Source: Dasypus novemcinctus
Taxonomy: Eukaryota; Chordata; Mammalia; Cingulata; Dasypodidae
Direction: 5' to 3'
Length of the DNA stretch: 64,000 nt
Assembly (NCBI RefSeq): GCF_030445035.2
Contig: NC_080690.1
Location: forward strand, 27,554,796-27,618,795
Position numbers and translations under genes: made by a program
Part shown: in pieces, positions 1-11,659 of the stretch
Layout of the letters: the number at the start of each line of letters is the position of its first letter
Position numbering within the stretch: position 1 is the stretch's first letter
The notes under the pieces: model-generated
The model's database searches: none
The model's input: the letters and a program-made list of their open reading frames with translations, nothing else
What the model was told of the DNA's origin: nothing

Positions 1-273
1 ATGTTTATCAAGAGGATTGACCATAATATGACCTAAAGGAAAATTTCTTTGGCTTAAATACTGGTCATTTCATGTCCCTTTTATTTATATTTTCTTTGTT
101 TTTAATGGTAAGCATTTGTTGATACATTTTACATGCTGTAATGTAAGCTTGATGAATTTAAGGACTTATCTACCTTCAATGTTGTAGCCTTTATGCATAA
201 ATCAGTGACTAATTCTTTAGGAAGTGCTCAGTAAATATTATATGTAAGTAGTAGGAATTGATTTCACACATTA

Positions 274-316
274 TTTTTTTTGTTTTTGTTTTTTTGTAAA
301 ATGGTATCAATTTAAT
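274..316 (-). other. Poly-A tail and ATTAAA signal of the TBC1D7 retrocopy
   Basis: Read on the minus strand, ATTAAA (plus 311-316) is followed about 15 bases later by an interrupted A-rich tail (plus-strand T-run, 274-296). This is the normal spacing between a poly-A signal and a cleavage site, so it marks the 3' end of the source transcript. A short similarity just outside the tail (CACACAT at 265-271) and at the presumed 5' end (1968-1974) may be a decayed target-site duplication, but it is weak. Confidence 0.75.
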
Positions 317-1967
317 TGTCCAGCAGTTCTGCATGACAGATCCCTTACACTTCTCTGAGGGCTTAAGGAGACAGTTACTGACTTGCAACTACACTAAATA
401 ATTATTCCGATAGTAATTCCTATAACTTTTGTAGTTGGTATTACACTTGTACGCCCAGTTATATGTTGTATTACAATGTTTTCTGTGGAGGACCTTTCTT
501 CATGGACATCCTAAAGCCTCGGAAAGAAGGAACCAGGATTCACACATCTGCCTGTTCCAGAGGGTCTGACAGAGATGGTAAGAAAGTCCATGGAGTTTTA
601 CGCCTTGATATTGGAGTTATAGGATAGGATGGCAGCATGGAGTTATAGGATAGATGGCACACCACACGACTGAAACCGACTGCAAACGCTGAGTCTGTGT
701 TGTACATCTTTCCTTTCAAGTATTTTAAAGAGGTTATAATGAGATTGATAAACACCCAGATTTTCCCTAGATTAGGGTCTACCACATCTCTGGAAAAGAA
801 AAGCCCACATCTATATGTAAAATGCCTGGAGACAGTTTCACACGGGAGTACTAAACAGCACAGAACGTACATACCGCGAGGACCCTCGATTTTCCTTATT
901 GGATTTTCAATAAGCAAAATCATTTGTTGCTATGTCAGCTGCTGGAGAAGTTAGCTTAAAATGATTGCACTCCTCTAAAGCAACGCGTATTCTGAGGAAT
1001 GGGCACAAGAAAAAAGCAGATTCTTCTCGGAATCCAAGCCGTCCACACGCCTTCAAAAGAAGTACTTGCCTCTGTAAAGTGGCTTCAGGCAAGCATCCTG
1101 CAAAGCATGTCTTGAACCACAGGTCATAACGAAGTTTGGACACCGCAGAGCATGTCTTCAGGTGATTCAGCAGTGTGTCATCTTCCAGATTCAAGTACTG
1201 TTCAAAAGTCTTTGGCAGCTGGGGTAAAGAATCCCGGTACTTATTCTTTAATTGGTTCACAAAGCTTCAGAAGATCCAGTAGCAGTCAACATTATCTCCC
1301 ACCATCTCTGCCATGGCTTTTGCAATGGCCAGAAATACTTCATCTTCTGGCTGCAGTGGAAAAGAGGGACTTGGAGACAACTTCCCAGACTCCAACTGAC
1401 ACATACGGAGATAGATTTCAACCTGAGGGGTGGCCTCGCTGATGAAGGGAACGACTTTCAGAGCATGGAGGGTATCAGAGTACTGATCCTTGCGGTCCAT
1501 CATCACCAGGGCATGGGACTCGTGGTGCGGAGGCAGGATTCCGAGGAGCACCTCCCACACCAAGGCGCGGTACATGGATGGGAGAGGAGACCTCTGACTA
1601 AAAGTACAAAGTTTCTCAGTATCCAATCGATCATCTTTTAGGAGCATTTCTAATGATTTCTTCAACTCCACGAAACCCCATTTTCTCATAATATACTGAA
1701 TGAAAATTTCTCTGAGAGTCCTCAGTCACGTTGCATTTCTTTGAGGAGAGTAGAGAGAAAAAATGAACCTGGGGGAGGCTAAGGGGTCCGGGAGAGCATC
1801 GGAAACGAGGCCGGCAGGTGGGGGCCGAGGGGGCAGCACAGGGTGAGGCGAGAGTGTGCGGGGCGGGTCCTGCGGGACCGGCGAGGTCTGAAGGGGGACC
1901 AGGGAGGGAGGGGACAGAGAGGAGGGGGTGGCGGGGGAGGGACTCCAGCGCTCTGCCAGCGCGGCCC
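297..1967 (-). pseudogene. TBC1D7: Processed pseudogene of TBC1D7 (TBC1 domain family member 7)
   Basis: The minus strand encodes an intronless but broken TBC1D7-like protein. TBC1D7 is the third subunit of the TSC1-TSC2 complex that restrains mTORC1 through RHEB. Recognisable pieces, in order, are [15 protein letters not shown] (near 1680-1726), [19 protein letters not shown] (about 1610-1665), the stretch ending DNVDCYWIF (1270) and [19 protein letters not shown] (about 1190-1245). Several exons are therefore joined without introns. Damage seen: GTG at 1727-1729 where the start ATG is expected; an apparent 5-base deletion near 1663 that shifts frame after GVEE; and an in-frame TGA at 1267-1269. 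After LPEATLQR (about 1070) the reading leaves the known protein, so the C-terminal part of the TBC domain is missing. The upstream 1735-1967 is GC-rich and probably 5' UTR. The tract ends in a poly-A tail. Not expected to make protein. I am confident of the parent gene; the exact 5' end is uncertain. Confidence 0.9.
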
Positions 1968-1999
1968 CACACATACTTTGACTACCACTTGGGAAACTT

Positions 2000-4470
2000 C
2001 AAATGAGTTCATGTGCCCCTCTATGTAATTTTAATATATGTAAGAGATAACAGTAAATGCAAATTATCAGAGAAATAAAAAAGGAAACATTTATGATCAG
2101 AAAGTTGCTCAGTTTCACTAGAATTTAGAGCTAGAAGTATGCGTGACAGGACTTCCATGCGAGACAACTCAGGACCTATGCCTATACCAAGGACTGGTCA
2201 GTCAAAATCCAGAGAGTGATAAAGTACGAAGATCCTAAATCCATTGTCCTTCCCTATTTCCATTATGCACACAAAGATTGCTAAACTCTCAAGTGTCTTC
2301 AGATATCTTGTCCTCTTTTGGTTGATATTTCTTGTTCTCTCCTGGTATGATGGATGTGAGTATAAACTATCTTAGCAACTCTTTAGTGTGAAAAAAAGAA
2401 GCTTGGAGAAATCACTGAATTCCATGGCATGCACAGGTGCTAGACTAACATCTTCTCAAAGGGAAACCTCTCCATGAAGTGGACTTCCTACTCTCCACTG
2501 TTAGATTCATTAAAAGCAGCTGCAAGCCAAATTGCTAAAAGCTGCCCACAAGAGTTCCAGATGTTTGAGTCCTGTTTATGGAAGTGAGGCAAGCCCTCTG
2601 CTTTAGTATTGTGCGGGTTCTGGTGAGAATATCCATACCTGTTCTCCCAAACAATGTGATCTCCCATGCCAAATTCAACAGAGTTCTCCCATGCTAAGTT
2701 CACTCCCTAATATACCTGGGCTATATGAATGGCCCCCTTACCAATGAATTACTGCCCTTGCCAGATATAAAAAAAGGGTCATTACCTGGGACATATTCTG
2801 GACCAGGAAATAGACTCCTTCAAAAATCATAGAATCACAATGTTTCTCTTTCTCTCTGGTAAACAAGGACCCAAGAGCCTTAAAAATGATTATGAAGTGT
2901 TTTTAGAACTATGTCTTCGTTTGAGGTGATTCAGAAAGGAACCCTAAAACAGAAGGGCCTCAATGTAAGTGATTCCGATTTGGAAGTGATTCCAAGATAA
3001 AATAGCAGCAGTGTAGGAAAATGAGATGGTAAAGGAAGGAGGCTCAAAACCAGTTTGTTATTAAGCAAGCTATCATTCTTAGTAACCGGAGCTTAATCCT
3101 ATTGCAAAATTCTAGGAAAGAATACTGATCCTTGCCTCAGCATTGTCTCATGGAACAAAGGTGGAGAGATATTTATCCACCAAATCCTATTAGTTATTGG
3201 TTGAAGACTGGGCTTTGATAATACCCAGCACTTCCATCCAGCATGTGCATAGTGAGTAGCCCCCATAGCCGAGTGAAGCCTTCAGGAAAGAAATTGCATG
3301 TTCTAGGAAATTGCAGCATTAAATTAAATGAGTGTGTTAATGACATATGAGCAGGTTAAAACTGTCTACTACAATCACCAAATAGCATGTAATCTTTGCC
3401 CATTTTTTACATGAGTGATACTATTTTTTAATTTATTCTTTGTAAAAAGGGGGGTATTTTCTTCAACCAGTTTTATGTATACCATGGGAAATTCAAATCT
3501 ACCAACTTAATAGACACAAAACTAAAAAAGAAAAAGAAAAAAAAAAGACCATTCACCATATACCTCTTCAAAGAAAAAACAAGAAAAATGTTTTTTAAAG
3601 GTCATTCTGCCTCTGCATTTGACTAGATATTGCTGGCATCATTCTTGCTAAAAACAGTGAACAAATGCCAATTAATTCCTAGTGGAGTCCTCATTTCATT
3701 TGTGAAAGCATCATAAGAATGGTATCAAGGATAAGAAATCCCAATTATTTATACTTCCCCATGCTTTGGTTCTAACCAAAGGAGGACAGAGATGCTAGGT
3801 GAAAATTTTTAAGCTATCAATTTTGTCAGTGGAAATCTATAATGAAGAACATGATCCATGCATGAAGAAAAGATGGTACTTCCTACTCCTTCTTCTCTGA
3901 TCCTCCTCCATGCAACCCCAACATAACTAAATAAAAGCAGTCTTTCTGAGAAGCCAAACTTAACTTTTAAGTTATTGATAGGTAGGGAAGCTCAACAAGA
4001 GAGTACAGAAACTACAGGACCTGGCATGGCTTCATACCGCATGGAAACTAGAAACCGAAGAGTAGCCATGACAACTTTGCAAATTGTTCAAAAGAACCAG
4101 AGACAAAGAGTGCCTCATTTGAGAAGGGACCTTCAACCAATTCCCAAGCCAGCACAGAAAATATGAGTAATTAATATTTTGCCCTCACCTACCTAACCTA
4201 CTTATGCATCTCTTCTGCCTTTGAGAGAAACAAGTTAGAAAAAAAATAGGCAAATTTCCTCTCAGTAACAACTTTAGAATGGAAATGAAAAGAAAAACAA
4301 CTTATTTATAAAAATGTTTGCCTCCATAGAAGAGGGAGCATGGAGAAAGGGGGTATAAAGAGATTTTATGTACATCTCACAGAAAGGGTCCAACTCTCTA
4401 GTGAAAGGTTGACTAGACTATCTTTAAGGTCTTCACATTCATTTTCATTGAACTTGGAAGGGCACAAGAG
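2000..4470. other. Unassigned AT-rich intergenic sequence
   Basis: I see no gene, RNA or confidently named repeat. The short open frames here (2488-2703 minus, 3975-4166 plus) have no recognisable motifs. There is an A-rich run at about 3520-3550. The moderately GC-richer stretch at 2480-2880 could be an old unclassified repeat, but I cannot place it. Confidence 0.4.
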
Positions 4471-4479
4471 TTGGTACCT

Positions 4480-4590
4480 GAATATATGACTTTATCCCTC
4501 CTGCAAAGCCTTGTGACCTTGAGCAATTTGTTTTATCTCTCTAATCTTATTTTGAGATTCAATGAATAGATTATTAAAGTCTTGTTATAT
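4480..4590 (+). repeat. MIR SINE fragment
   Basis: The stretch containing CCTTGTGACCTTGAGCAA followed by a TTTATCTCTCTAATC-like segment resembles the central core of mammalian MIR SINEs (gtgaccttgggcaagt, then the pyrimidine-rich part). It is ancient and diverged, and the edges are approximate. Confidence 0.5.
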
Positions 4591-5309
4591 GACCTAATGA
4601 CATTCAAACTGGGTTCCACAGAATCCTAGGGTTTACTAGAAGTGTCCCAGAATTCACTGAAAAAGGAGGGACAAAGGTCAAGTATCTGGGTCCTCAAGTT
4701 TCCAAGTCTTTCTCTATCCAAAGTAACTCCACTTGTACTCCAATTTATTGTTGGGATTACAGTCTAGATTCAAAAGCAATAGCAACAAAAGTTATAAGAA
4801 AGCATTTTATCTCAAAAATGTTTAAAAATCATGAGGATAATGCATAATAAACCTACTCAATAATCTCTTTATCATTTTACAAATGCTATTTATAATTCAC
4901 AGGATCCTAAAATAGGGTGTCATGAACATAAAACAACCCATTGTTCAAACTTAATGACATTTTTTTAAAATGCAGTAACGCTATAAAGTTACTTGGGATT
5001 CTGCTTCCTTGCATTCAATCATAAACATTTCTTTGAAAATAAATTCTCTAATGTCCATGTATAATAAACTCAGAGTTTTTAATGTTAACAGAGTAAATGT
5101 AAAATGGAAACAGAAGACTTTCAACACCATATTCTTTTTTATGAAAGCAGGTAATTTTAGCCTTAGAGAATATACCTAGAGAAAAAAATTACTTAGAGAA
5201 TGTTGGCAAGCCAAATGTTAAAGTTGGTAGTATATTTAGAAATTATTTGGTCTTTTATTTAATTTTTATCATAAACCAAAATAAATATCAAGATTAACAA
5301 AGTTCATTT

Positions 5310-5430
5310 ATGTATATTTTCACTTATTCAGCAAATATTTAATAACACTCATAATGTTTTATCCACATTGGTGCATATACAGAAATAAGATGAATACCAA
5401 ACAGTGCCCCCTTGATACTTCATATTTACC
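5310..5430 (-). repeat. Possible L2/MIR-like 3' fragment, antisense
   Basis: The phrase TTATTCAGCAAATATTTAATAA followed by a degraded 'accaaacagtgccccc' segment resembles the antisense 3' end of L2 elements. It is short and diverged, so the assignment is tentative. Confidence 0.3.
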
Positions 5431-5707
5431 CAAAGGAACTCTGTAGACTTCTTTGTTTTAAGGTCTTTTGTTCTTAATACAATAGAGAAAACTGTAGAAA
5501 ATAGAAGAAGCAGAAGTAGAAGAAACAATGAAGAGGAGGAAGATGGGGGAAGAGAAGTGAAAAATTGTTTCAAATCCTGGAATATCCAAACTCTATAACC
5601 ATAATATTTAGATTACAGTCCTTGATTCACTATCTGTGATTGTTCCATGAAGACTGGCATTTTCCTAATTTTCAATTATTAGCCTAAGGAAAAGCTCAGA
5701 CGTAAAA

Positions 5708-7980
5708 CACACAAATCACTTGTGTTCCTATATACTAGTAATGAACAATTCAAAGAGGAAATTAAGAAAATTCCTTTACAATGGCATATAAAAGAATAAA
5801 ATATCTAAGATTAAATGTAACCAAGGATATAAAAGACTTGTACACTAAAACAACAACAACAAAAGCTAATTGCTGAAAGAAATTAAAGAAGACCTAAATA
5901 AATGGGAAGACATTCCATGTTCATGGAGTGTAATGGTTAGTATTGTTAGATGTTAATATTATCCATAACAAGCAATAGAGTCAATGTATAACCAACAGAA
6001 GTCCAGCAACCTCTTTTGCCAAAATGCAAATTGAATCCTTAAATTCATATGGAAATGCAAGAAGACTCAAATAGACAAAAAAAAAAAAAAAAGGAAAAAG
6101 AAGAACAAATAATGAAGGACTCACATTTTCCAATTTCAAATTGTACTGGAAAGCTTCAGTAATCAAAATACTCTGGTACTGGCATTAAAAGATAGAACAG
6201 AATCTTATCTATCTTTTTATGAAGGAGATAGAAATGGAACAGAATTTAAATTCCTGAAATAGACTCCCAACATCGATGGACAGTTGATTTTTGACAATAG
6301 TGTTAAGTCCATGCAAGTGGGGAAAGAATAGTCTCTAGCAAATTGTGCAGGGGGAACTGGATATCCACATGCAAAAGAACGACCTCGCACCATATACAAA
6401 AAGTCAATTCAAAATCAATTGATGACCTAAATATGAAGTGAATCTACCAAACTCCTGGAAGATAACACAGAGACAAATCTTCATGACCTGGGATTTGGCA
6501 ATATATTCTTATATATGACAATAAAAGTATAAGAAACAAAATAAGCTATAGATAAATTTGGCTTCATTAAAATTAAAAACTTTTGTGCATCAAAAGAATA
6601 TACCAAGAAAGTGAAAAGACAAAGTACAGAATGAGGAAAATAGTTGGAATCCATAAATCAGATAACAGTTTAATAAACAGAATATATAAAGAGCTCTTAC
6701 AGTGCAACAACAAAGAGCAAAGAACACAAATGGAAAATGGGCAAATATTTGAATAGGAATTTCTTCAAAGATATACAAGTGGACAAATGAGCACATAAAT
6801 AGATGTCCAACATCCTTTAGTCACTAGGTAAATGCAAATCAGAATCAAGATGAGAAGGTCCCTGTCCATTTCAACATAATGGGCGTGAGATGTTTCAGGA
6901 TTCTGTCACCACACTGCCAAGGTTGGAAAGGGTATTTTCTTTTTTCCTATTCCTACAGGATTTAAAAGGCCAGTGGATGAAATATAAGTCAGTGGTTTTG
7001 GACTCCTAATGTGTAAAAATATAATTTGTGACAAGAATTAAATAAAGGTGGGATGATGCAGGATGTATAGGAATATATTTTGTGTATACTATTGAAATCA
7101 AGTTGGTACAAAAGCAAACACAATTGTTATATATTTACACTGCTAAATTTAAGTCCCATAATAAAAACAAAGAAAATATTGGAGAATATGCAAGCTCATA
7201 GAGACAGAAATTAGAATACAGGTTGTTAGGGACAGAGAACAGGGCTAATAGGTAGTTAATGCATAATGGGTGTAAGGTTAATTTTTGTTTTTAAATAAAT
7301 TTATACAATGTTAATTGAGTTTCCTATCACTACCACCACTTTTCCAGAAGATACGTATATTTGATTTTGCATGCAAATGGAATCTACTATGAGATACCAC
7401 TCATTCTGTACAACATGAATAAAATTGAAAAGACTTCCATGCCAAGTGTTGATGTGGATATGGAAAAACTAGCACTCTCATACATTAATTTTAGAAGTGG
7501 AAATTGCTACAATTCCTTTGAAAAGGTGGCAGTAGTTAATATTATATAGTTATATATGACATTGTCACATTTTGCATGTGTAAAAATTGATTTTAACAAC
7601 ATTATACATAATAAGGAAAAACACAATGGAATAGATAGATGGTGATATATTTATAAAAGGGAACCTGCACAACAAAGGGAAGGGATGAACTACCACTATA
7701 TGTGACAACACAGATGCTACTCTCAGACATAAGGTTGAACAAAAGAAGCCAAACACAAATTTTCATTTATATACATTCAAACTAATCTGCTTAAAATTAT
7801 TCTGTGGTGATAATGGTCTGATTGGTGGTTAAATTTTGGAGGACAACTGACTGTGTGGAAACAAGAAGAAGCCTCCTGGAGTAATGGAAATGTCCTTTAT
7901 ATTATTCTAGGTGGTAATTACATATGCAAATGTTCATCAAGCTGGAAATTTTAAGGTTCATGGACTTCACTAAATGTATT
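5708..7980 (+). repeat. L1 LINE, 3' part of ORF2 plus 3' UTR, composite and decayed
   Basis: 5708-6857 reads as the C-terminal half of L1 ORF2 in sense orientation: the 'ttcctatatactagtaatgaac' and 'attaaagaagacctaaataaatgg' phrases, then the 'gaaatggaacagaatttaaattcctgaaatagactccc' type region and the 'gggcaaatatttgaatagga' region are typical of mammalian L1. 7371-7980 continues with 'ctatgagataccac', 'aactagcactctcataca' and a 3' UTR-like tail. No open ORF2 remains. About 510 bases at 6858-7370 interrupt the order. It is an inactive 5'-truncated copy. Confidence 0.8.
6858..7370. other. Segment interrupting the L1, unclassified
   Basis: This segment separates two parts of one L1 ORF2. The L1 sequence before it (ATGCAAATCAGAATCAAGATG, near 6832-6853) and after it (ATGCAAATGGAATCTACTATG, near 7373) look like diverged copies of each other, so it could be an old insertion with a long target duplication or an internal L1 rearrangement. 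The inside is AT-rich; I could not name it. Confidence 0.4.
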
Positions 7981-8031
7981 TAATCCATTCATTAGAAAAT
8001 AAGAAACAGTAGCTCACCATTTGTTAGGGAG

Positions 8032-8165
8032 ATTCATTCATTCATTCATTCATTCATTCATTCATTCAAATTCAAGTATTCAAAAAGACTTAGGATGATG
8101 CTAATTACTGGCCACACAACATGAACAAAAGAGATATCATCAATGATTTCATGGAGCAATTGAAA
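8032..8165 (-). repeat. L2 3' end, antisense, with its TGAA tail
   Basis: The tetranucleotide run TTCA(n) at 8032-8068 is, on the minus strand, TGAA(n), the usual 3' tail of L2 LINEs. Next to it, 'acaacatgaacaaaagagatatc...atttcatggagcaat' matches the antisense L2 3' end pattern ('gaacaaaacagac...catggagctt'). The microsatellite therefore probably started as the L2 tail. Confidence 0.6.
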
Positions 8166-8244
8166 GGGGAATTTAAAGTAGTGCATTTAAGGGCTATTCA
8201 GTGTTGTAATGCTACCCTTCTACATGGGCTGCTGAACCCAGTTC

Positions 8245-8345
8245 TGGTTTCCATTCAGAACACATTTACTGAGTGCCTTATCAGTGCCAGGCACCACACT
8301 GGGTGCTGAGAATTCAGAAGCAGGTAAGAATGACATGCTTCCTTA
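8245..8345 (-). repeat. L2-like 3' fragment, antisense
   Basis: 'acatttactgagtgccttatcagtgccaggcaccacactgggtgctgagaa' is the well-known antisense 3' end shared by L2 copies (attgagcacctactatgtgccaggcactgt). It lies 80 bases from the previous L2 piece and is a separate copy of the same segment. Confidence 0.65.
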
Positions 8346-8349
8346 CTTC

Positions 8350-11300
8350 AGGAAATTGTCAGTTCACTTTCAACTGATATTCACATTGTATCTCCATTTG
8401 ATTAAACAAAGATGGTGCTAGTTTTATCTGCCATATTTTAAAAACTGTAGAAACAAGGATATATATACCAAAATCAATACTTTCAATTATTATGCTATGA
8501 ACATCTCTTCTCTTTTGTCTGTGCATAGATGCCAACAGCATAGAATTCTTATAGAATCTAATGGAGAAAATATATCTTCCAGGCCAAAGAAAATATAACT
8601 TCATTTTATGAATTTACTAAACTGGTTTGATGAACAAATACAGAAGGAACTCTGCTTAACTTTTAGTAATAAGATCTTTGTTCTGAGTTGAAATATTATT
8701 TAAAATGTTTAAGAACGTATGTTAATTATAATTAATTCATAATTGAAACATAAGAAATGAATTAGAAAAATTTGGTATCTCTGCATTTCTTCTTAAAGTA
8801 TGCATCCCAGTGTTGCGTTTATGGTGGTTAATCTCTCAGAGAAGAAAGCTTTCAAATTAGTTGTAACATTTCTTTTAAAAAAATGAGGTTATAGGAAATA
8901 AATTCTTTCTATAAATTCCTCTCAATACTCTACTGCATGCCATCAACACCTAGAAGACCCTCAAAGCTGTCAAGAACTGCCAAGTGATAAAAGAGAAAAT
9001 GATGAAAAGAAATGGAACCTTGGAGCTGACCGCCTAAAAGCCAAAAATCCTCCTGGGATTTCTGAATACAAAAGAAAGGTTTCTGTACTTCCCAAAGAAC
9101 ACCGGATCACATTAACTTATTCAAGTATGAGGTCAGATCTCAGTGTTTAGGTTTAAAGCTGTACTGTATGCTCCTTGATAAGGGAAAAAATTGACAAATC
9201 ACACCTTTGAATAAATTCATTTTAATCCCTTTCTTCCTTTTGATGTAATAAAAATAGTCTTGTCATGTAGCTAGGATTGCATTTAATGGTTGTCATTTAT
9301 TGAAATGGAAAAAATGATATCTGAGTATAATGCCTTCAAATATGGCTAATAGCATTTTTACATATGGAGAAAAATACTTTTATTTTACATGAATAAGACC
9401 ATTGCTTCATGATGATGATTATTGAAAATTCAGCAGCTTCTCTTATTACAAGGTAATGATAAGAACAGCCCCTTCTCTTCTCTGTCATTTATGTTAAAAA
9501 ATGGTAATCCAAGCAAATATATATTCCTAATGTTTGCTGTAACCCTATTAGTACTCAGAAGAATTCTTATCAAAAATCTTGCCTAATTATTATCACTTTT
9601 CCTGATTTTAATATCATTTTAAATAATAAAGATATCTTCAGTCTGTTATATTTTTAAATGACCTAGTAAATGCTGGTTTTTTTTTTTCCTTTTAAAGGAT
9701 TTTTAAGCACATAACTTGTCACTTCTGTACTAATTTGCTGTAACACTCATTGATAAGTGGACATTAATTAATGCTAAATTACAATGGAATTTTCATGGAA
9801 TTACAGGTGACATCCGCATCAGAACCAAATGAGTTCATCATGATTAAACTTATTACCATTTCTAATTAACCTTGAGTGCCCCTGATGTTAACTGCACACC
9901 CAGGCAAGTGTATATGCAGTCAGCAGCTTCTGTTGAAAACAAGTCTTGCCATTACACAGCCATTAAAAATTTTTCAAGGAAATGGTACAGGCCACACTAT
10001 TTACTGGGTATGCAAAGGATCATAGAATGAAAATATTAGCCATAATCTGGAGACTTTGACCAACAAAATTGTTGTTCTCAAAAAAGAAAGCTAGAGAGAA
10101 GCCTTCAGAAATTGAATTCACTTTGAGTGTCATGATCAGGTGGTATGGGGATTTATTTTATTCTCTATCATCAAATTAAGAAGGTACTGCTATAAGGATA
10201 CCATCAAAAATTTAAAATATCAACACTCACATTCCCTATTTCAGTCTCCATAATATATTCTACTATCTATATATTCAGTAAAAGTGAGGGCAAATTAATC
10301 ATGGTGTAAAGGAAAGAAAGAAAGCTTTAAATAGAAATATTTGTGGTTCATAATTCAGCTTTACCATTCATTGGCCACGTTTGTGAATTTGAGTTTGTTA
10401 GTCTACAAATATTTCTAAAGCACAAGGGTAAATGAATAGATTGAAGACAATGTCATCCAAAGTATATTCCAATGGAGCTAATTGTATGAGGCACAAACAA
10501 GCCAAGAGTCACACTGGGGACCATAAGAACTTTGATATAGAAAACAGTATTGACACCTGTAAAATGAGGAACTGGATTAGGTTTCTTGCTCTAACATTCT
10601 AGAACACTTTTATCTATTTTTCCTTAAGAATTAGAGATTCTTACAGTGTTTAGTAAAGTTATGGAATTATATCATTGCTAAAGATACCATGATTACTGTG
10701 CAGAAGTGAGTAGCTACAGATCTACTTAAAATGAATATAAATAGATAGATATAGAGGTATATAGATACATAGCTAGATATAATGAAAAGGTGCCATTATT
10801 AATAGAATGTAAGATTTATAAGGGGAGTGACTTTATTTTTTTCACAGCTCTTTCCACGGTTCTAAAAAAAATGCCTGTCTCTTAAAGGCATGATTTTAAT
10901 GATTTGTCAAGTAAATGAAGATGAGGATGGTGGCTCTTTCTGAGTAATTTATTCCATATGCTGTTTTCTTTCTGCCCATAAAATATTTTAAAGAATATAC
11001 TTAAGATATGGTACTGATTGCATAGTTGAAAATATTCTCAAGTAAGAAATTAGTTTTAGTTTTAACTTGCTTGTTTCAATCATTAGAAAAAAATAAGATT
11101 CACATAAATGTTTGGCGGATGAGGGACATAGCATCTGTCAATTACCCATGAGGGTAAGCAGCTTTGGTAAATTATTAGACCTCAAATCCTCCCACTTGGC
11201 TCTCCTGACCTAATGGGTTGTCTATAAAAAGAGAAGTCTATAACAGGTCTTATATTTACTATCCAATGTATGAAGAGAGATGCCTCAACCTAGAAATTTC

Positions 11301-11655
11301 GAAAATGTTATTCTGTGTTTCCTCCTAATCTTTCTTCTACTCTCATTCCTCTGTTTATCAGTAAATTTGTTGAATTAGTTATTCAAACCTGAGTTATCAC
11401 AGACTGCCTACTTTCCCTTATTCAAATCTAATGTGAACCAAAGAACTTTTTGCAATAACTCAAAAATAACTATCTCAAAATCCCATCCTACCTACCACGC
11501 CCCTAAAAAACCATTCTCATTTGACACTCAATCTTAATTTTTAAATTACTCAAATGCTTTAAAAAATACACTTCCACCTGTCCTATAATATTTGTTGAAG
11601 AATCTGAATCTCTCATTACCCTATGTGTTATTAATTTTATCAATTCTGGCTCTAC
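8350..11655. other. AT-rich non-repetitive sequence, no gene seen
   Basis: No gene or confident repeat is visible. 10540-10600 has a weak MIR-like phrase (cctgtaaaatgaggaactgg), and 10735-10785 has an impure ATAG-type simple repeat. 9590-9990 is a stretch without repeat character and with TAATTA-type motifs; see the findings. Confidence 0.4.
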
Positions 11656-11659
11656 TTTC

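Noticed and set aside
907..1260. Functional TBC1D7 paralogue
   Set aside because: The start codon is lost, there is a frameshift and an in-frame stop, no introns are present and a poly-A tail remains.
1735..1967. CpG-island promoter of a local gene
   Set aside because: The GC-rich segment is collinear with the 5' end of the TBC1D7 retrocopy and ends at its presumed insertion border, so it is better explained as retroposed 5' sequence.
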